Below, piece by piece: positions 1 through 11,108 of a DNA stretch of 64,000 bases (positions are counted from its first letter, which is position 1; each line of letters opens with the position of its first letter). This DNA comes from Rotaria socialis (lineage: Eukaryota > Rotifera > Eurotatoria > Philodinida > Philodinidae). The DNA lies in NCBI GenBank assembly GCA_905331475.1, contig CAJNYU010000034.1:1-64000 (forward strand), given 5' to 3'. The notes under the pieces were generated by a model that saw only the letters and a list, made by a program, of their open reading frames with translations, did no database searches and was not told the DNA's origin. The position numbers and the translations under genes were made by a program.

Positions 1-70
1 GAACTAGAGTGAAGATCATAGAGGTTAAATACGAATTTCTGGAATGTCATTCGTTATTATAAAAGTTCCG

Positions 71-205
71 AGAATCCATGGGATTCCGGGATTCCGGGAA
101 TCTCGGGAATCCCATGGGAATCCCGGGAATCTCATGGGAATCCCGGGAATCTCATGGGAATCCCGGGAATCTTGGGAACCTTGGGAATCCGGGAATCCGG
201 AATCC
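71..205. repeat. G-rich 20-bp tandem array
   Basis: About four to six imperfect copies of a 20-bp unit built from the palindromic decamer GGGAATCCCG alternating with GGGAATCTCA. Both strands are open across it only because the unit is repetitive, so the short reading frames here are not genes. No inverted ends or target duplication were found around it. Confidence 0.9.
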
Positions 206-693
206 GCCGTTTCCCCCTTGCGTTCGAGACTATCACAGAACTGAAAATACAATAAATAAATGATTTTTATTTTCGTCTAAATAAGAACACGTTCTTACTG
301 CGAAAAACGTGTTTCTATGGAACGATCAAAACGCTTCTGAGAAGGTCGAACAAAGCGTCTTCACAACGCAGTCTTTTATCTCGATAACGCGTTCTCATTC
401 GTTCTTTTTTTGAACTTGTTTTTCATGGACGTGACGCTGCCCACGTAACTTTCGAATGACTTCAAAATCTACGCCGAACGTTCACGTAATTTCCGAATAG
501 TTCGCATATTACCGTGATAGTTTCGAGGTCACAAAATAGGTTACTTCCATCAAAAAGCACACTTCTGACAGGAATTGAGCTGGCAGCTTATTTAGAAACG
601 ATATAACTTTCTGGAATTATGTAGCAATTCTTCTTCGAAATTGAAAGTCTAGTTATCACTGATATTTTCTATATTAATTTAACAGTTTTTTAG
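206..693. other. Intergenic, upstream of the glycosyltransferase
   Basis: No reading frame of substance. The last bases before the downstream ATG read as a pyrimidine-rich tract ending in TTTTTTAG, which resembles a splice acceptor. A 5' untranslated intron ending right at the start codon is therefore possible. Confidence 0.5.
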
Positions 694-1854
694 ATGAATA
701 TTTTCCGTATTTGGCTAGTTATAGGTTTTACCGTTTGTTTGACTCTACGTTTAGTGTTGTATCGAACTCCATGCAGTTATCATGACATCCCTGATGTACC
801 TCGCTATTTTAAAATCCCAGTTGTTTTGTTTCACCCAAGTACTTTTCGTAAGAGTTTCGTGTGTAATTACAATAAGAAATATTTGGAATACCCTTGGATA
901 AATAATCGATTACATCCAGCTAAAAGGCTAAAGCCTTATTGCTCACAAATTCCGAGTCCAACCAGTAGTTGGCAGAAAGCAGAAAACTACCAAGAAAATG
1001 ACATCGCATTTATCATATACACCGGCGCTTCTTTCTATACGACACGTGCTACAAGCGTGCGGGAGACTTGGATATCACGGGTGACAAATTACTATTTTCT
1101 CGCCTCGAAGCCTTATCCAAGCCTACCAATCACTATTATAAAAAATACTGGTGAGGATTATCAATCAAACACGAAAAAGATCTTCTATGGACTCGAATCA
1201 ATATTCAGACAACAAAAAGCAATTCATCCATCTAAACGTCACAAATGGTACTTTTTAGTTGGCTGTGACACTTATGTAAATGTACCACATCTTCTCAAGC
1301 AACTCGATCCTTATAATTTTACAGCGCCGTATTTTATTGGAGGTTCTGTTGGTGAAGCTATGTGTTTCCACAAGAATGGGGCTGGTTTCAAAAGTACTTT
1401 TGTTGGTGGAAATACGGCACATATATTAAGTGCAGCGCTTGTTGAAGCTGTGCATCCTCATTTATCCGTTTATATCGAATCGACCTGGCCTAAGCCTAAT
1501 CATTCATCCTCTGGACTGTCTGATGTTGCCTTGTCTTGTCTCATCTTGAACTTGGGATTTAACATAACGATATTGCCAGGATTTTGGAGGCGCACCCCTC
1601 AGGGAATCAATGAGGAGTTTGGCTTAAAAGAAATTATGAAAGTTCTGGAACCAAGCTCTTGGCATTATATACATCCTGCACTAATGATTGATTTGGATGA
1701 ATTTTATACATACCAATATGTTGACAGGCTAAAGAACGATCAAAAGTGGACTGAAATATTAGAGTTTATTTATCTTTTCATAGGTACACATTATGAAACT
1801 TTAAGGAAGCATCAGTCAAACGATACTGAGAAGCTAGTAAGAAAATATCGATAA
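694..1854 (+). CDS. Fringe-like family 31 glycosyltransferase, type II membrane protein
   Basis: A single 386-codon frame. Residues about 6-24 form one hydrophobic segment after a short basic start, as in a Golgi signal anchor. The lumenal part has the layout of the Fringe/C1GALT1 group (GT31): an RETW-type motif near residue 128, the segment WYFLVGCDTYVNV (about 188-200), YFIGG, then VGGNTAHI and GLSDVALSCL. These proteins add a sugar to O-linked glycans in the Golgi. Oddly, the metal-binding DDD triplet usual before the TYV motif reads GCD here, so only the last aspartate remains. Activity or donor choice may differ from classical members. The family call is confident, the exact acceptor is not. 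No intron is seen. Confidence 0.8.
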   Translation: MNIFRIWLVIGFTVCLTLRLVLYRTPCSYHDIPDVPRYFKIPVVLFHPSTFRKSFVCNYNKKYLEYPWINNRLHPAKRLKPYCSQIPSPTSSWQKAENYQENDIAFIIYTGASFYTTRATSVRETWISRVTNYYFLASKPYPSLPITIIKNTGEDYQSNTKKIFYGLESIFRQQKAIHPSKRHKWYFLVGCDTYVNVPHLLKQLDPYNFTAPYFIGGSVGEAMCFHKNGAGFKSTFVGGNTAHILSAALVEAVHPHLSVYIESTWPKPNHSSSGLSDVALSCLILNLGFNITILPGFWRRTPQGINEEFGLKEIMKVLEPSSWHYIHPALMIDLDEFYTYQYVDRLKNDQKWTEILEFIYLFIGTHYETLRKHQSNDTEKLVRKYR

Positions 1855-2510
1855 TGTTTCTGCTTGATAAGTTACTATCACAAGTAGCGTTCATCCGACA
1901 CCGAAATTCGATTCCCTGGGCCCTAGACTGATAGGGCTTATCAATGGAAATGCGTCGATTGGGGAGAAAATCAGTTGTTTGTGTCAGAAGTAGATCGTGA
2001 AATTCCGAAAGGATGAGCGCACAATTTGAGTGAAGACCCGGAAGTGGCCGCATAAGTGAAAAGGAGACACAAATCAGACAAACATCAAAGATCTCCAAGG
2101 AAAACAACGAGAAAAAGTACCCAAAGACAGACCGAGAGAAAGCGAGGAGAACAGTGGTCGAATTAGAGTTTTGGACTAAGCAGTGAGGTTCTCAGTTCCA
2201 TAATTCATGAGCAACATGTTTGAAAACTCCCGTCAGTCTGAGCACAAAGCTATTTCAGATGTGGGGATGAGAGATTAAGTATCACCTAGCGACTAAAACC
2301 TGTGATTCAGAGATTTTGCGATGACTGCGTCAAAATTCAATGGGGATCTCATTCCACCCCTGTTAGGGTTTCTCTTTCCCTTTCTCCTATCGATTTAGGT
2401 AAACGTGCTGATGATCTCTATGCACGAACTTTATTCTCTAATATAAACCAAAAGTTTACATAATATATATGTATAAAGAACGCAAGAAGAAAGAATACCA
2501 ATAAAGATGA
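1855..2510. other. Intergenic, nothing recognised
   Basis: Downstream of the glycosyltransferase stop. The reading frames are short and show no family motif. Confidence 0.4.
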
Positions 2511-2554
2511 AAGAAGATAGAAGATAGAGAAGATAGAAGATAGAGAAGATAGAG
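2511..2554. repeat. Purine microsatellite GAAGATA/GAGAAGATA
   Basis: Five or so copies of GAAGATA with interspersed GA pairs. Simple-sequence repeat. Confidence 0.85.
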
Positions 2555-2660
2555 GATTACATGAAATAGGGATGATGTCAGCTTGCGACATCACCCTAAT
2601 AACCCCGTTCACTGGCTCTGTCCCAAGGAACGCTATCCAATGCGTGTTCCACCTCTGGAT

Positions 2661-2789
2661 TAGGGGTGGCACTTTATCTTTACTTTACCGGTTAAAGTAA
2701 AGTTCACTGCTTTACTTTACCAGGTAAAGTAAAGTTCACTACTTTACTTTACTTTTTCAAAGTTAAGTAAAGATAAAGTGCCACCCCTA
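2661..2789. mobile_element. hAT-type MITE (129 bp) with 8-bp target duplication
   Basis: The ends are inverted repeats of about 26 bp beginning TAGGGGTGGCACTTTATC on each strand. The element is flanked on both sides by the identical octamer CTCTGGAT (2653-2660 and 2790-2797). An 8-bp duplication plus ends beginning TAGGG fits the hAT superfamily. There is no coding capacity: the interior is short CTTTACTTTA / TAAAGTAAAG blocks that extend the foldback. The perfect duplication suggests a fairly young insertion. Confidence 0.88.
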
Positions 2790-2810
2790 CTCTGGATCCC
2801 ACCGTGGTTT

Positions 2811-2930
2811 TGCCACCCAAAATGACCATTTGTACCACATACATGGTTAATTGTGCCACATAAATGGTAAATTGTGTCACAAAAATGGTGGATTCTGCCA
2901 TGGAAATGGCGATTTGTGCCATGAATATTG
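2811..2930. repeat. 21-bp minisatellite
   Basis: Five to six degenerate units of about 21 bp with the skeleton TGCCAC-ATAAATGG-AATTG, starting just beyond the MITE. Not coding. Confidence 0.75.
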
Positions 2931-4073
2931 TCCAGTAAAAGAAGAACCTTAAAAAACGCGTTAAAACTGGTTAAAGCTTCGTTATAACTCCATTTAAACG
3001 GTAGCGTATCGTAAAAACGGCGATTTTACGTTTTTAAACGGGTTTTTACGCGTTACGACATTTATGCATTAAATTATATAGATTGCTTTGGTAATTCTTT
3101 TTGCGTTTCAATCCGTTCATAACTCGAATTTAATATGGTTTTTCGTGTCATTTGTTCAGTGAGTTTTCGTTTTTTTTCAGAATTTGACTTCTTGAAGCTA
3201 CACAATTCGTTCCTTGAGATTAGTAAAAAAAGTAGTATCTTTCCTAAGACAAACCAGCAGCTACGGGGATTTATTTAATGGGGATTTTTTGGGATTTATT
3301 GAGATGCATCTAATGAATCCCCGTATCGATTTTAATTTTGAGACTTATTAAGATTTTAAAGATAAAGTCAGATATTCATTGCTCTTTTAAAATTCATAAA
3401 AATCTTCTCTTTAACACTTGTTATATATTTTCACTCGAAATAAAACAATGCCTCTCTGAATGTGTGTATTAAGGAGATCTTTTTAGATTTCCAACTGCAT
3501 ATAAGTTCATATATATTTCATTAGTTATTCATTAATTGAATATTTTAAAATGAAATCGGTATTTATCTAGTCTTAGAATTTATCTATGAATTCATAGTTC
3601 CTAATGACTTGATTCCTCTAAAATAGAAACAAAAAGGCTTTCATGCATTTTTTTGATATGATAAAATGTTTAATAAAATAAATATATTGCAAAGATTTAA
3701 TAAAGCACCAATAACAAACTGATTAACGAATACATAACCAAATAACAAAAATCATCATTATAATTGAAAAAAAAGTAAATCTATATGATTGCTAAATCGT
3801 ATGATCTCAATACTAATAAATTGATGTAGCAATTTGCGTCACTTTATTGTTTAAAATGTTTAGCATTTTTTTTTAATTTGTTGGGGTATTTGTTCGACTT
3901 GAAGATCACGCTGGTTTGTTATACTTTTTGTTCGTCCTCTTTTATTTCTTTCTTTGAATGCATTTGTTCTTGTTGAATTTATTTTATCCGTAATTTTTGT
4001 CCATTTACAATCAGTAGAATCTTCAACTGTTGAAATTAATCTCGACGATTTTTGTTTGATATTACGTTGAATA
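2931..4073. other. AT-rich stretch, possible coding remnant at 3860-4073 (-)
   Basis: Mostly without signal. The minus strand is open for about 70 codons from the edge of the pogo element down to a TAA at 3860-3862. It gives a basic, low-complexity peptide rich in Lys, Arg, Thr and Asn. It could be part of a host exon cut by the transposon, but joining the two flanks across the TA site did not give a convincing longer frame. Confidence 0.25.
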
Positions 4074-4903
4074 GAGTCTGGTGTCCTAATTCTGTCGGGA
4101 AAAAAAACATCTTTAGTACTTCACTTACCATTCGAGTTATATTCATCGTACAGTAATATTTTTGTTTCTTTGCAGAATAGAGCAAACATTTCTCTATCGA
4201 TTGGTATAAGATTAGTTGAAAAATACTTTATCAATCATTAAGGGGAAGCGTGAAAACGAGAGCAGGGTCAGTTTTTATCGATTTTTCGTGTGTTCCTAAT
4301 TCTGCCGGCCCATGTAATTTTTTTTTCCTAATTCTGCCGGTTACATGGAAAATTCCATTAAAGTTTAGAGAAAGCTCATTATTTTTACTAAATCGATTGA
4401 ATCTTAACTTGAAAAATATACCATTCGATTCGTCTCGTCATGGAGAATCGACTGGTGTGTTTTTTAAAGGGATTCATATATGTCTTTGTTACGGGCTGAT
4501 GCCCTCACATACTATTATTCTCTTTTCATGTATTCTTCTTGCATCTCTAGTCATCCGCCACATCTATCGTCATATATATATATATACATATATATTCTTG
4601 TTGTCCTCTCNCCGGTCCATGCAATTTATGTTCCTAATTCTGCCGGTCCATGTAATTTATGTTCCTAATTCTGCCGGTCCATGTAATTTATGTTCCTAAT
4701 TCTGCCGAGTTCATTTAAAGTTATCGATCGATTAAATATCAACACGTGACTGTTACCTCGACCTAAGAAAATCTTTTTTATTCTTTTATTGCCTGTACGC
4801 TCTAGGCAAAAACTATGTTCTTATACGAAATTGCAACAAAATAGGCTTAGTTAAACCTAATTTTTAATCATAGATTTTCAATTTACTTTTCAATAAATTA
4901 ACT
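4074..4903 (+). repeat. Left terminal inverted repeat of the pogo element
   Basis: Inverted counterpart of 7591-8594. It includes three consecutive copies of a 31-bp unit (CCTAATTCTGCCGG plus CCATGTAATTTATG) at about 4613-4710, and solitary copies near 4085, 4295 and 4328. The stretch at about 4785-4800 keeps the undisturbed version of the site into which the foldback element was inserted on the other side. Confidence 0.82.
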
Positions 4904-5052
4904 CAATGTGATTTTCTATATCGAAAAAGAACATCACAGTTTGTTCGAGTATAAAATGGATAAAAAAATCTTCTAATATAAATAAATTCGTATAAAAACA
5001 GAATCAGGTAGCTACGTAAATCAGTTTGATAAGATTTTTTCAAAACATAAAG

Positions 5053-7367
5053 TTATAAATCCATTCGTTCTTGGTCGTCAAGTATCAATTGAGTTTGATT
5101 TATTGCTAAATCCAATTGAGTTCTAACGTTTGATTCAAAGTCCATGTTGCTATCATTTTCTTGATCAGTATCAATTACAATTACATTGATCTTGTTTTTT
5201 CTTGTTGAACGTCTAGAATTTCCAATAGTTTTCGTTTTTTTTGGTTATTTTTTTTTGTTCATAGTCTTCTCTTCAATCATTTTTAAAAAGTCTTCATCAG
5301 TTATATTGATACCAGTTGTATTGTTTAACGTTGATGCTCTCATTGTTGTTGTTAGTGGTGCCGTGGTGGACTGTTGCTGCAGCTGTTGCTCCTGAAGTAA
5401 ACCTACAAGGACTTCACGTACAGCATCGACAGCTTCAACTGGTTTCTTGTGTTGTTGTTCTTTAGTTGATTCTAAAGAAAATGTATATATGTATTTTTAA
5501 CAATAATGCACTTGAATTACTCGGCAATAAAACAGGCGATGTTCGTTGAACATTTGTTGTCATTGATTGCTGATTCGAATTGGTTTCGGTTTGAAAAACC
5601 GATGCATTTAAATCAACCGTATTCAAAACGGCATATGTAGCTTCACTTGATGATGGCATTTCATCGTCATCAATATACGTAGGTTCAATTGGTTTAATTT
5701 GCTGGATATTAAATAATACTTGATCTTTTCGTCCATTTGTTTTATCAATGGTCATAATATCTGAATTCAATTTTTCATTGGTCCGATCAATATTAGATAA
5801 ATTCATAGGTGGTGATGATAATGACGTGACAGATGATGAAGGAGCAAATGAAGCACTTGTAGGTGGTATAAGAATATTTGTTGGTATCGGTGTTGTGTTG
5901 ATGATTGTTAATGTTGATGATGAAGAGAATGGAGTCGCTACCACTTTGTTCATCATGGCATTTTCATTAAATGGCCATATACCTATCAGAAGTAGAAAAA
6001 AATTATGAATTGCTAATAAATTAAATATTTTTTAATTTTGTTATATAATATGATCATCTTGTGGGTAGTTATATAGATTTTGTTAAATATCATACAGAGA
6101 AATGAGTTGATATTGCTAATAGAATGCATCGATTTTATGCTACATCTAAATCTAAGTGCTACTTATTGAGAACATCACGCTTACCAGAACGAGAAAACGA
6201 CGATACAATTCGAGTAGTAGAAAAAGCTTGTTTTTCAATAAATAATTGTTTCATTAAACGAGGAATATCAGCATTTTTAATGGTTTTATTACCACTTTTT
6301 AAGTAGTTGCTTACAATGCTTGACCAATCTGTTTTCACGTTGTTAAATAAAACAACATCGATGGGTTGCAATCCATGTGTACAATGTGGAGGAAGAATTA
6401 AGCACACAATACGATTGTGTTTCAACAATTGAATAACATTTACATTAATATGGGAATTATGCCCATCCATTATAAGTAAAAGAGGTCTATTAAGATGTTT
6501 TGTAGCAGGAATAAACATTTCTCTAAGCCAAAATTCAAATGAACACGAGTCAATCCAACCCTAGTTTAAATAGAAACAGATCATGATATAAGGACACCAT
6601 TTTTAATTACTTTTTTTGTAATGGCATAACGTGATCCATCAGGGCCACCTCGACACCACGTATTCATCAATGTTTTACCAGAATAAATAATAAAAGGTGA
6701 AATCACTTGACCAGCTGCACTTATTCCAATCAATGCAGTAGTATATTGTTTGCCACTTCCACCATTTTTTTCAAATACATGACGAGTAGTTGAAGTGACA
6801 ATAACATGTTTACCTAAAATCATTCATACAATCAAAGAAATAAAATTTACTGATAGATTTACGTTGGGTTTTATCACAGAACCCTGTTTCGTCACAATTA
6901 AAAATCTGTGCAGGCTTGTCCAATAAATCGAGTTTAACCAGTGTTGCTTTCAAAAGAGAAAACCATGACTGACGAGTTTCTTCTGAAAACTTGTTAGCTC
7001 GAATGTTTTCAAGCTTTTCTTCCTTTTTCCATTTTATTTCCATCCTATATCTTTTAACAAATAATCTTAAGCATTTACGACCAGGCTTATAAGACAATCC
7101 GATAGACTTAAAATAATCAGTAGAAAGTTGTAATGCAACATTAGCAGTAATTCTAAATCCATATTCCGGCAACAGCTTCAACAAAGAAACGAGATAATCT
7201 TCTTGTTGGTCGTTTAAATAACGATTACGACCAGCACCAATTTTAATTAATTTATTTTGACGATGAGAACGGATCGTTCTCTCTGGAACATTAAAGTTTT
7301 TTGATGCTTCAATTGAGCTTAAATCACTGTTTATGGCATCGATCAATTTTTGTACCGGATATTTCAT
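5053..7367 (-). CDS. Pogo-type transposase (psq helix-turn-helix plus DDE domain), one internal stop
   Basis: Five exons in phase on the minus strand: 7367-6851, 6813-6611, 6560-6185, 5982-5521, 5471-5053. The start is the ATG opening MKYPVQKLIDAINSDLSS, a pipsqueak-type DNA-binding helix-turn-helix (about residues 1-45). The DDE catalytic domain follows: first Asp in FNCDETGF, second in LIMDGHNSH, third in GLQPIDVVLF, with 35 residues between the last two. The motif SGIWPFN after the catalytic core is typical of pogo/Tigger proteins. The tail is Ser/Thr/Gln-rich. A TAA at 5245-5247 cuts the frame after about 594 residues. The same frame then continues to a TAA at 5053, giving 658 residues if read through, so this may be a tail-truncating mutation. 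Role: cuts and joins the element ends at TA sites in the nucleus. Confidence 0.85.
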
Positions 7368-7590
7368 CACCAAAACCAGATAGAAATACACAACACGTAA
7401 TTTAAAACCGAGAAAAATTGTAAAACACTGTACAGGCAATACTTTGAATAGGCTAAAATTTACTCGGCTAACATATTATCACGAACAAGTATTGAATACG
7501 CAAAACACGAAAGAAAAAACGTCTTCCCAGAAAGAGGGCGTTAACTAACAGATATATATTGATATTGGGCAACTTCTAATAAAAAAACGA

Positions 7591-8594
7591 AGTTAATTTA
7601 TTGAAAAGTACATTGAAAATCTATGATTAAAAATTATGTTTAACTAAGCCTATTTTGTTTCAATTTCGTATAAGAATATAGTTTTTGCCTAGAGCGTACA
7701 ACCCAGGTCGATCGTTCCGGCCACCGGATTGTGCAGGAACCTGCAGGAAACAGCCGGAAAAATCTCCGGTTCCCACAGGAAAACACCGGAAATCAACGGA
7801 ACGTGGAAGCAGTATTCCGGTCGGAAGTTTTTCGGACATTTTCCGGATGACTTCCGGCCAGTTCCTGTCGGAAAGAACAGGAATTCGCTGGAATTCGCCG
7901 GAAAAAAGTCCGAAAATTTTCCGGCGGTAATACTGCTTCCACGTTCCGTTGATTTCCAGTGTTTTCCTGTGGGAACCGGTCCGTACTCTTCGACCTGGGA
8001 AGCAATAAAAGAATAAAAACGATTTTCTTAGGTCGAGGTAACAACCACGTGTTGATATTTAATCGATCGATAACTTTAAATGAACTCGGCAGAATTAGGA
8101 ACATAAATTACATGGACCGGCAGAATTAGGAACAGAAAAAAATTCTTTTAACGACGTTTTTTTCTTGTGGCAAGAAAAAACTATATAATACATATCTGAA
8201 TCTCTTTAAAAAACATACCAGTCGATTCTCCACGACGAGACGAATCGAATGGTATATTTTTCAAGTTAAGATTCAATCGATTTAGTAAAAATAATGAGCT
8301 TTTTCTAAAATTTAATGGAATTTTCCATGTAATCGGCAGAATTAGGAAAAAAAATTACATGGACCGGCAGAATTAGGAACACACGAAAATCGATAAAAAT
8401 CGACCGTGCCCTCGTTTTCACGCTTCTCCTTAATGATTGATAAAGTATTTTTCAACTAATCTTATATCAATCGATAGAGAAATGTTTGCTCTATTCCTCA
8501 AAGAAAAAAATATTACTGTACGATGAATATAACTCGAATGGCAAGTGAAATACTAAAGATGTTTTTTTTCCGGCAGAATTAGGACACCAGACTC
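7591..8594 (-). repeat. Right terminal inverted repeat of the pogo element
   Basis: Inverted copy of 4074-4903. Removing the 298-bp foldback insertion leaves about 0.7 kb matching the left end. It has fewer copies of the CCTAATTCTGCCGG unit (about 8081, 8116, 8333, 8361 and 8570, reading in reverse). Confidence 0.82.
7702..7999. mobile_element. Foldback element A (298 bp) nested in the pogo right end
   Basis: Starts CCCAGGTCGA and ends TCGACCTGGG. Inside is a second, longer inverted pair (about 7766-7820 against 7924-7980) with around 100 bp between the arms. The interior is dense in CCGGAA/TTCCGG hexamers. Compared with the undisturbed pogo left end (about 4785-4800), the insertion falls in GTAC(A/G)GCAATAAA and leaves AA on both sides, which suggests a 2-bp target duplication. 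No coding frame. A sister copy with identical ends lies at 55630-55926. Confidence 0.8.
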
Positions 8595-11108
8595 TATCCA
8601 CAATTGAAAAATGAAAATCAATGGCAATCAATTGATAATACAAAAGATTCCATGAAAAATATTAATGTCAAAGAAAATATTAATCAAATCTCAAAGCATG
8701 ATACACCTTTGCTTCATAATGTTGTTTAAAAGAATTTTTAATATCCTTTCTTTGGTTGAGCGCATTGATTAGTTGCAGAGTTTGTTTCATACGATTAAAT
8801 GTATTGATTTTCTAAAATTTTCGCCTTTGTATGACTCATTACTAACAGACAATAATAAATATAAATAATTTACAGTTTATATAGCATAGTTTACATACCC
8901 TGCATCACGTATTACGGAGTTTTCTTTCTCCGCTAAAGTTAATGTCCGTTTACAATTTATAACGTAATAAATACGTACATTTATATAGTATATGTGTATG
9001 CAAAAAGCAAGTCACTCAAAGTAACCATGCTAGTCAGATTTGGATACGATGGATTATTAATCTGATGCAACTTGACTGACTTAATAGTCTCTTAATATCA
9101 AATATTTTGCGTGGTTTCCTCTTGACTTTGAATAGTTGTTCATTCTCCTTCATATCACTTGTTTTCAACTGAATATGAGATAAATTATTCATTTTATACT
9201 CTTAACATTCACTATAACGAAAGTTTGCTTAAGATTTTATGTGTTTTTCTCGTTAATATTCTATCCCATTTCAGAACGATGATGAATCTCAGCAATTGTT
9301 TATTATTTCCTTGCTATTCAGATGTACTTAACAATTTCTAGTTTGACTTTGAGAATAGAAGAAGAATTATACTGAGTAGAAAAATGAACTATTGCGTAAA
9401 GAAAATAATATTGAATAGACTCAATTTTTCAGAATACATCGACAAATACAGAAAACCAATTAGTTGTATCAGATGTATATATTTATTTTTGATTTCCAAA
9501 TCTTTCTTTTTGCATCACAGAAATATTTTTGACTATATAAGTATTTTTAATATTTGCAATGATTACTGCCTACTGTAAACTAATAGTACGTTCAACTTGA
9601 ATCATATCTGCAAAAAACTCATCAATCACAGTTTTTGCAATATTTGCCGAAAAATATACGATGCTCTTTTACTTTTTTATATTCTTCGATATTTTTCCAA
9701 GATATGTTCAACAAATGTTTATGATCAAGCGTTTATTGTATCTAATAGCAAGATAATTTGAGTATTACGTCATTTTACACCCGAATGGAAATAGATTTTA
9801 TTACAAAAATAATATCCAATACATTCTGTTTCGCAATACATTTGTTTTTTATATTAAACTAAATCTATATGTTAAAAGAGTTTCTCATTTGATCAGTTTT
9901 ACAGACTCTTTTCCTCAACCGTTCTAACATGATATTCTATGTATATATCAAATGCCTGTGATGCACTATTCACATATTCTAGTATACGAAAATACTCTGT
10001 GCATATATATCGGATTTTCGTGTGGCTATATGAATTCTAAAATAATGAGAAACTATTGAAAATAAGAAAGAAAGGTAAAAGAAAAAACCTACTCGAAAAC
10101 CAAGTGAATAGTCATAATTGAGGAAATAGAAAAGTTCTGTGACCACGAAAAATACATTCGAATTATGAATTCTACTGATACATATCCATTTTGTATCAGA
10201 AAAAAACACTTTATGACTCATGTATTTCAGCTAGATTGTAGAAGAGCGATTGAATCAATTTTAGTTCAAATTCTTATTTTCATCGACAACAGGTTTAACA
10301 GGTAAACAATTTCGATCGTGTAACTGTACGTTGTGTTACCATCTATTATTGATTTATCGCTTATGCTAAGGATTACCTATTATAAAAGTTTATATCAACA
10401 AAAACTTAAACTCTATCTTAAAGTTTTTCATGTCTTTACAAAAAATATAACTTGTAAACTGTATGTATGCATCTAATTGAACAATTTGAAGTGAGCATCT
10501 ATATCAAGCTGATGTAGTTGTATGCTCAATTCGATCTTGAGTAACTGAGGACTGAGAATCTTAAAATAACTTTTCACACCATCAGTACAATATGAGCTTA
10601 AACAAAAGCGTATCAGCTAATCTTTTTTTGTACCATAAGAGTATAATGGTTTTAACAAATAATTTTAAATTGATTTGTATATTATTGTGTCTTTAATAGA
10701 AAAAGAGCTGATTTTAGTTCATTTTCAGCTAAATATATTTTTAACGGGTCTGTTTTTCAGTTTACTTGAAACTAGAGCATACGCTTTATCAAATACAAGT
10801 TCTCCAGTCCGTTTTGTAAAAGTAATTCAAAATTAATATGTGATTACCGATGCCTATTAGCCAATAGGAGGGTGTGTAATGAATTATTCTATTAAATTCT
10901 TCATAAGCTTTTCTTTCTCAGATATCTAAAACCTCCATTTCTCCTAAAGATAATATGTACTTGCTTCAAATGGTTGAATAGATAGTCAATTGATCTTGTC
11001 AGCTATCTTACTCTTCCAATGTTTAAAAAAAACAGAAACCAGCGTTGCAATATAAAATGCGAGTCAAAACATTAAAAAAGATACAAATTAGTATCAACAA
11101 ATATTTAT
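8595..11108. other. AT-rich intergenic, nothing recognised
   Basis: 2.5 kb with only short, low-complexity reading frames on both strands. No RNA gene, domain or repeat family was recognised. Confidence 0.5.

Larger units (their letters stand above)
4074..8594 (-). mobile_element. Pogo-superfamily DNA transposon with long inverted ends
   Basis: The two ends are inverted copies starting GAGTCTGGTGTCCTAATTCTG, each bordered by TA (4072-4073 and 8595-8596). That fits the TA target of Tc1/mariner/pogo elements. Inverted similarity runs inward to about 4903 on the left and 7591 on the right, hundreds of bases and far beyond the short ends of typical pogo elements. Both ends carry repeats of CCTAATTCTGCCGG, plausible transposase binding sites, with more copies on the left. 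A transposase gene lies between on the minus strand, so the copy is or was autonomous. The right end is interrupted by a foldback element (7702-7999). A single N at 4611 marks an unresolved base in the left array. Confidence 0.85.

Noticed and set aside
44..252. Overlapping frames on both strands at the left edge
   Set aside because: Translations of a 20-bp tandem repeat.
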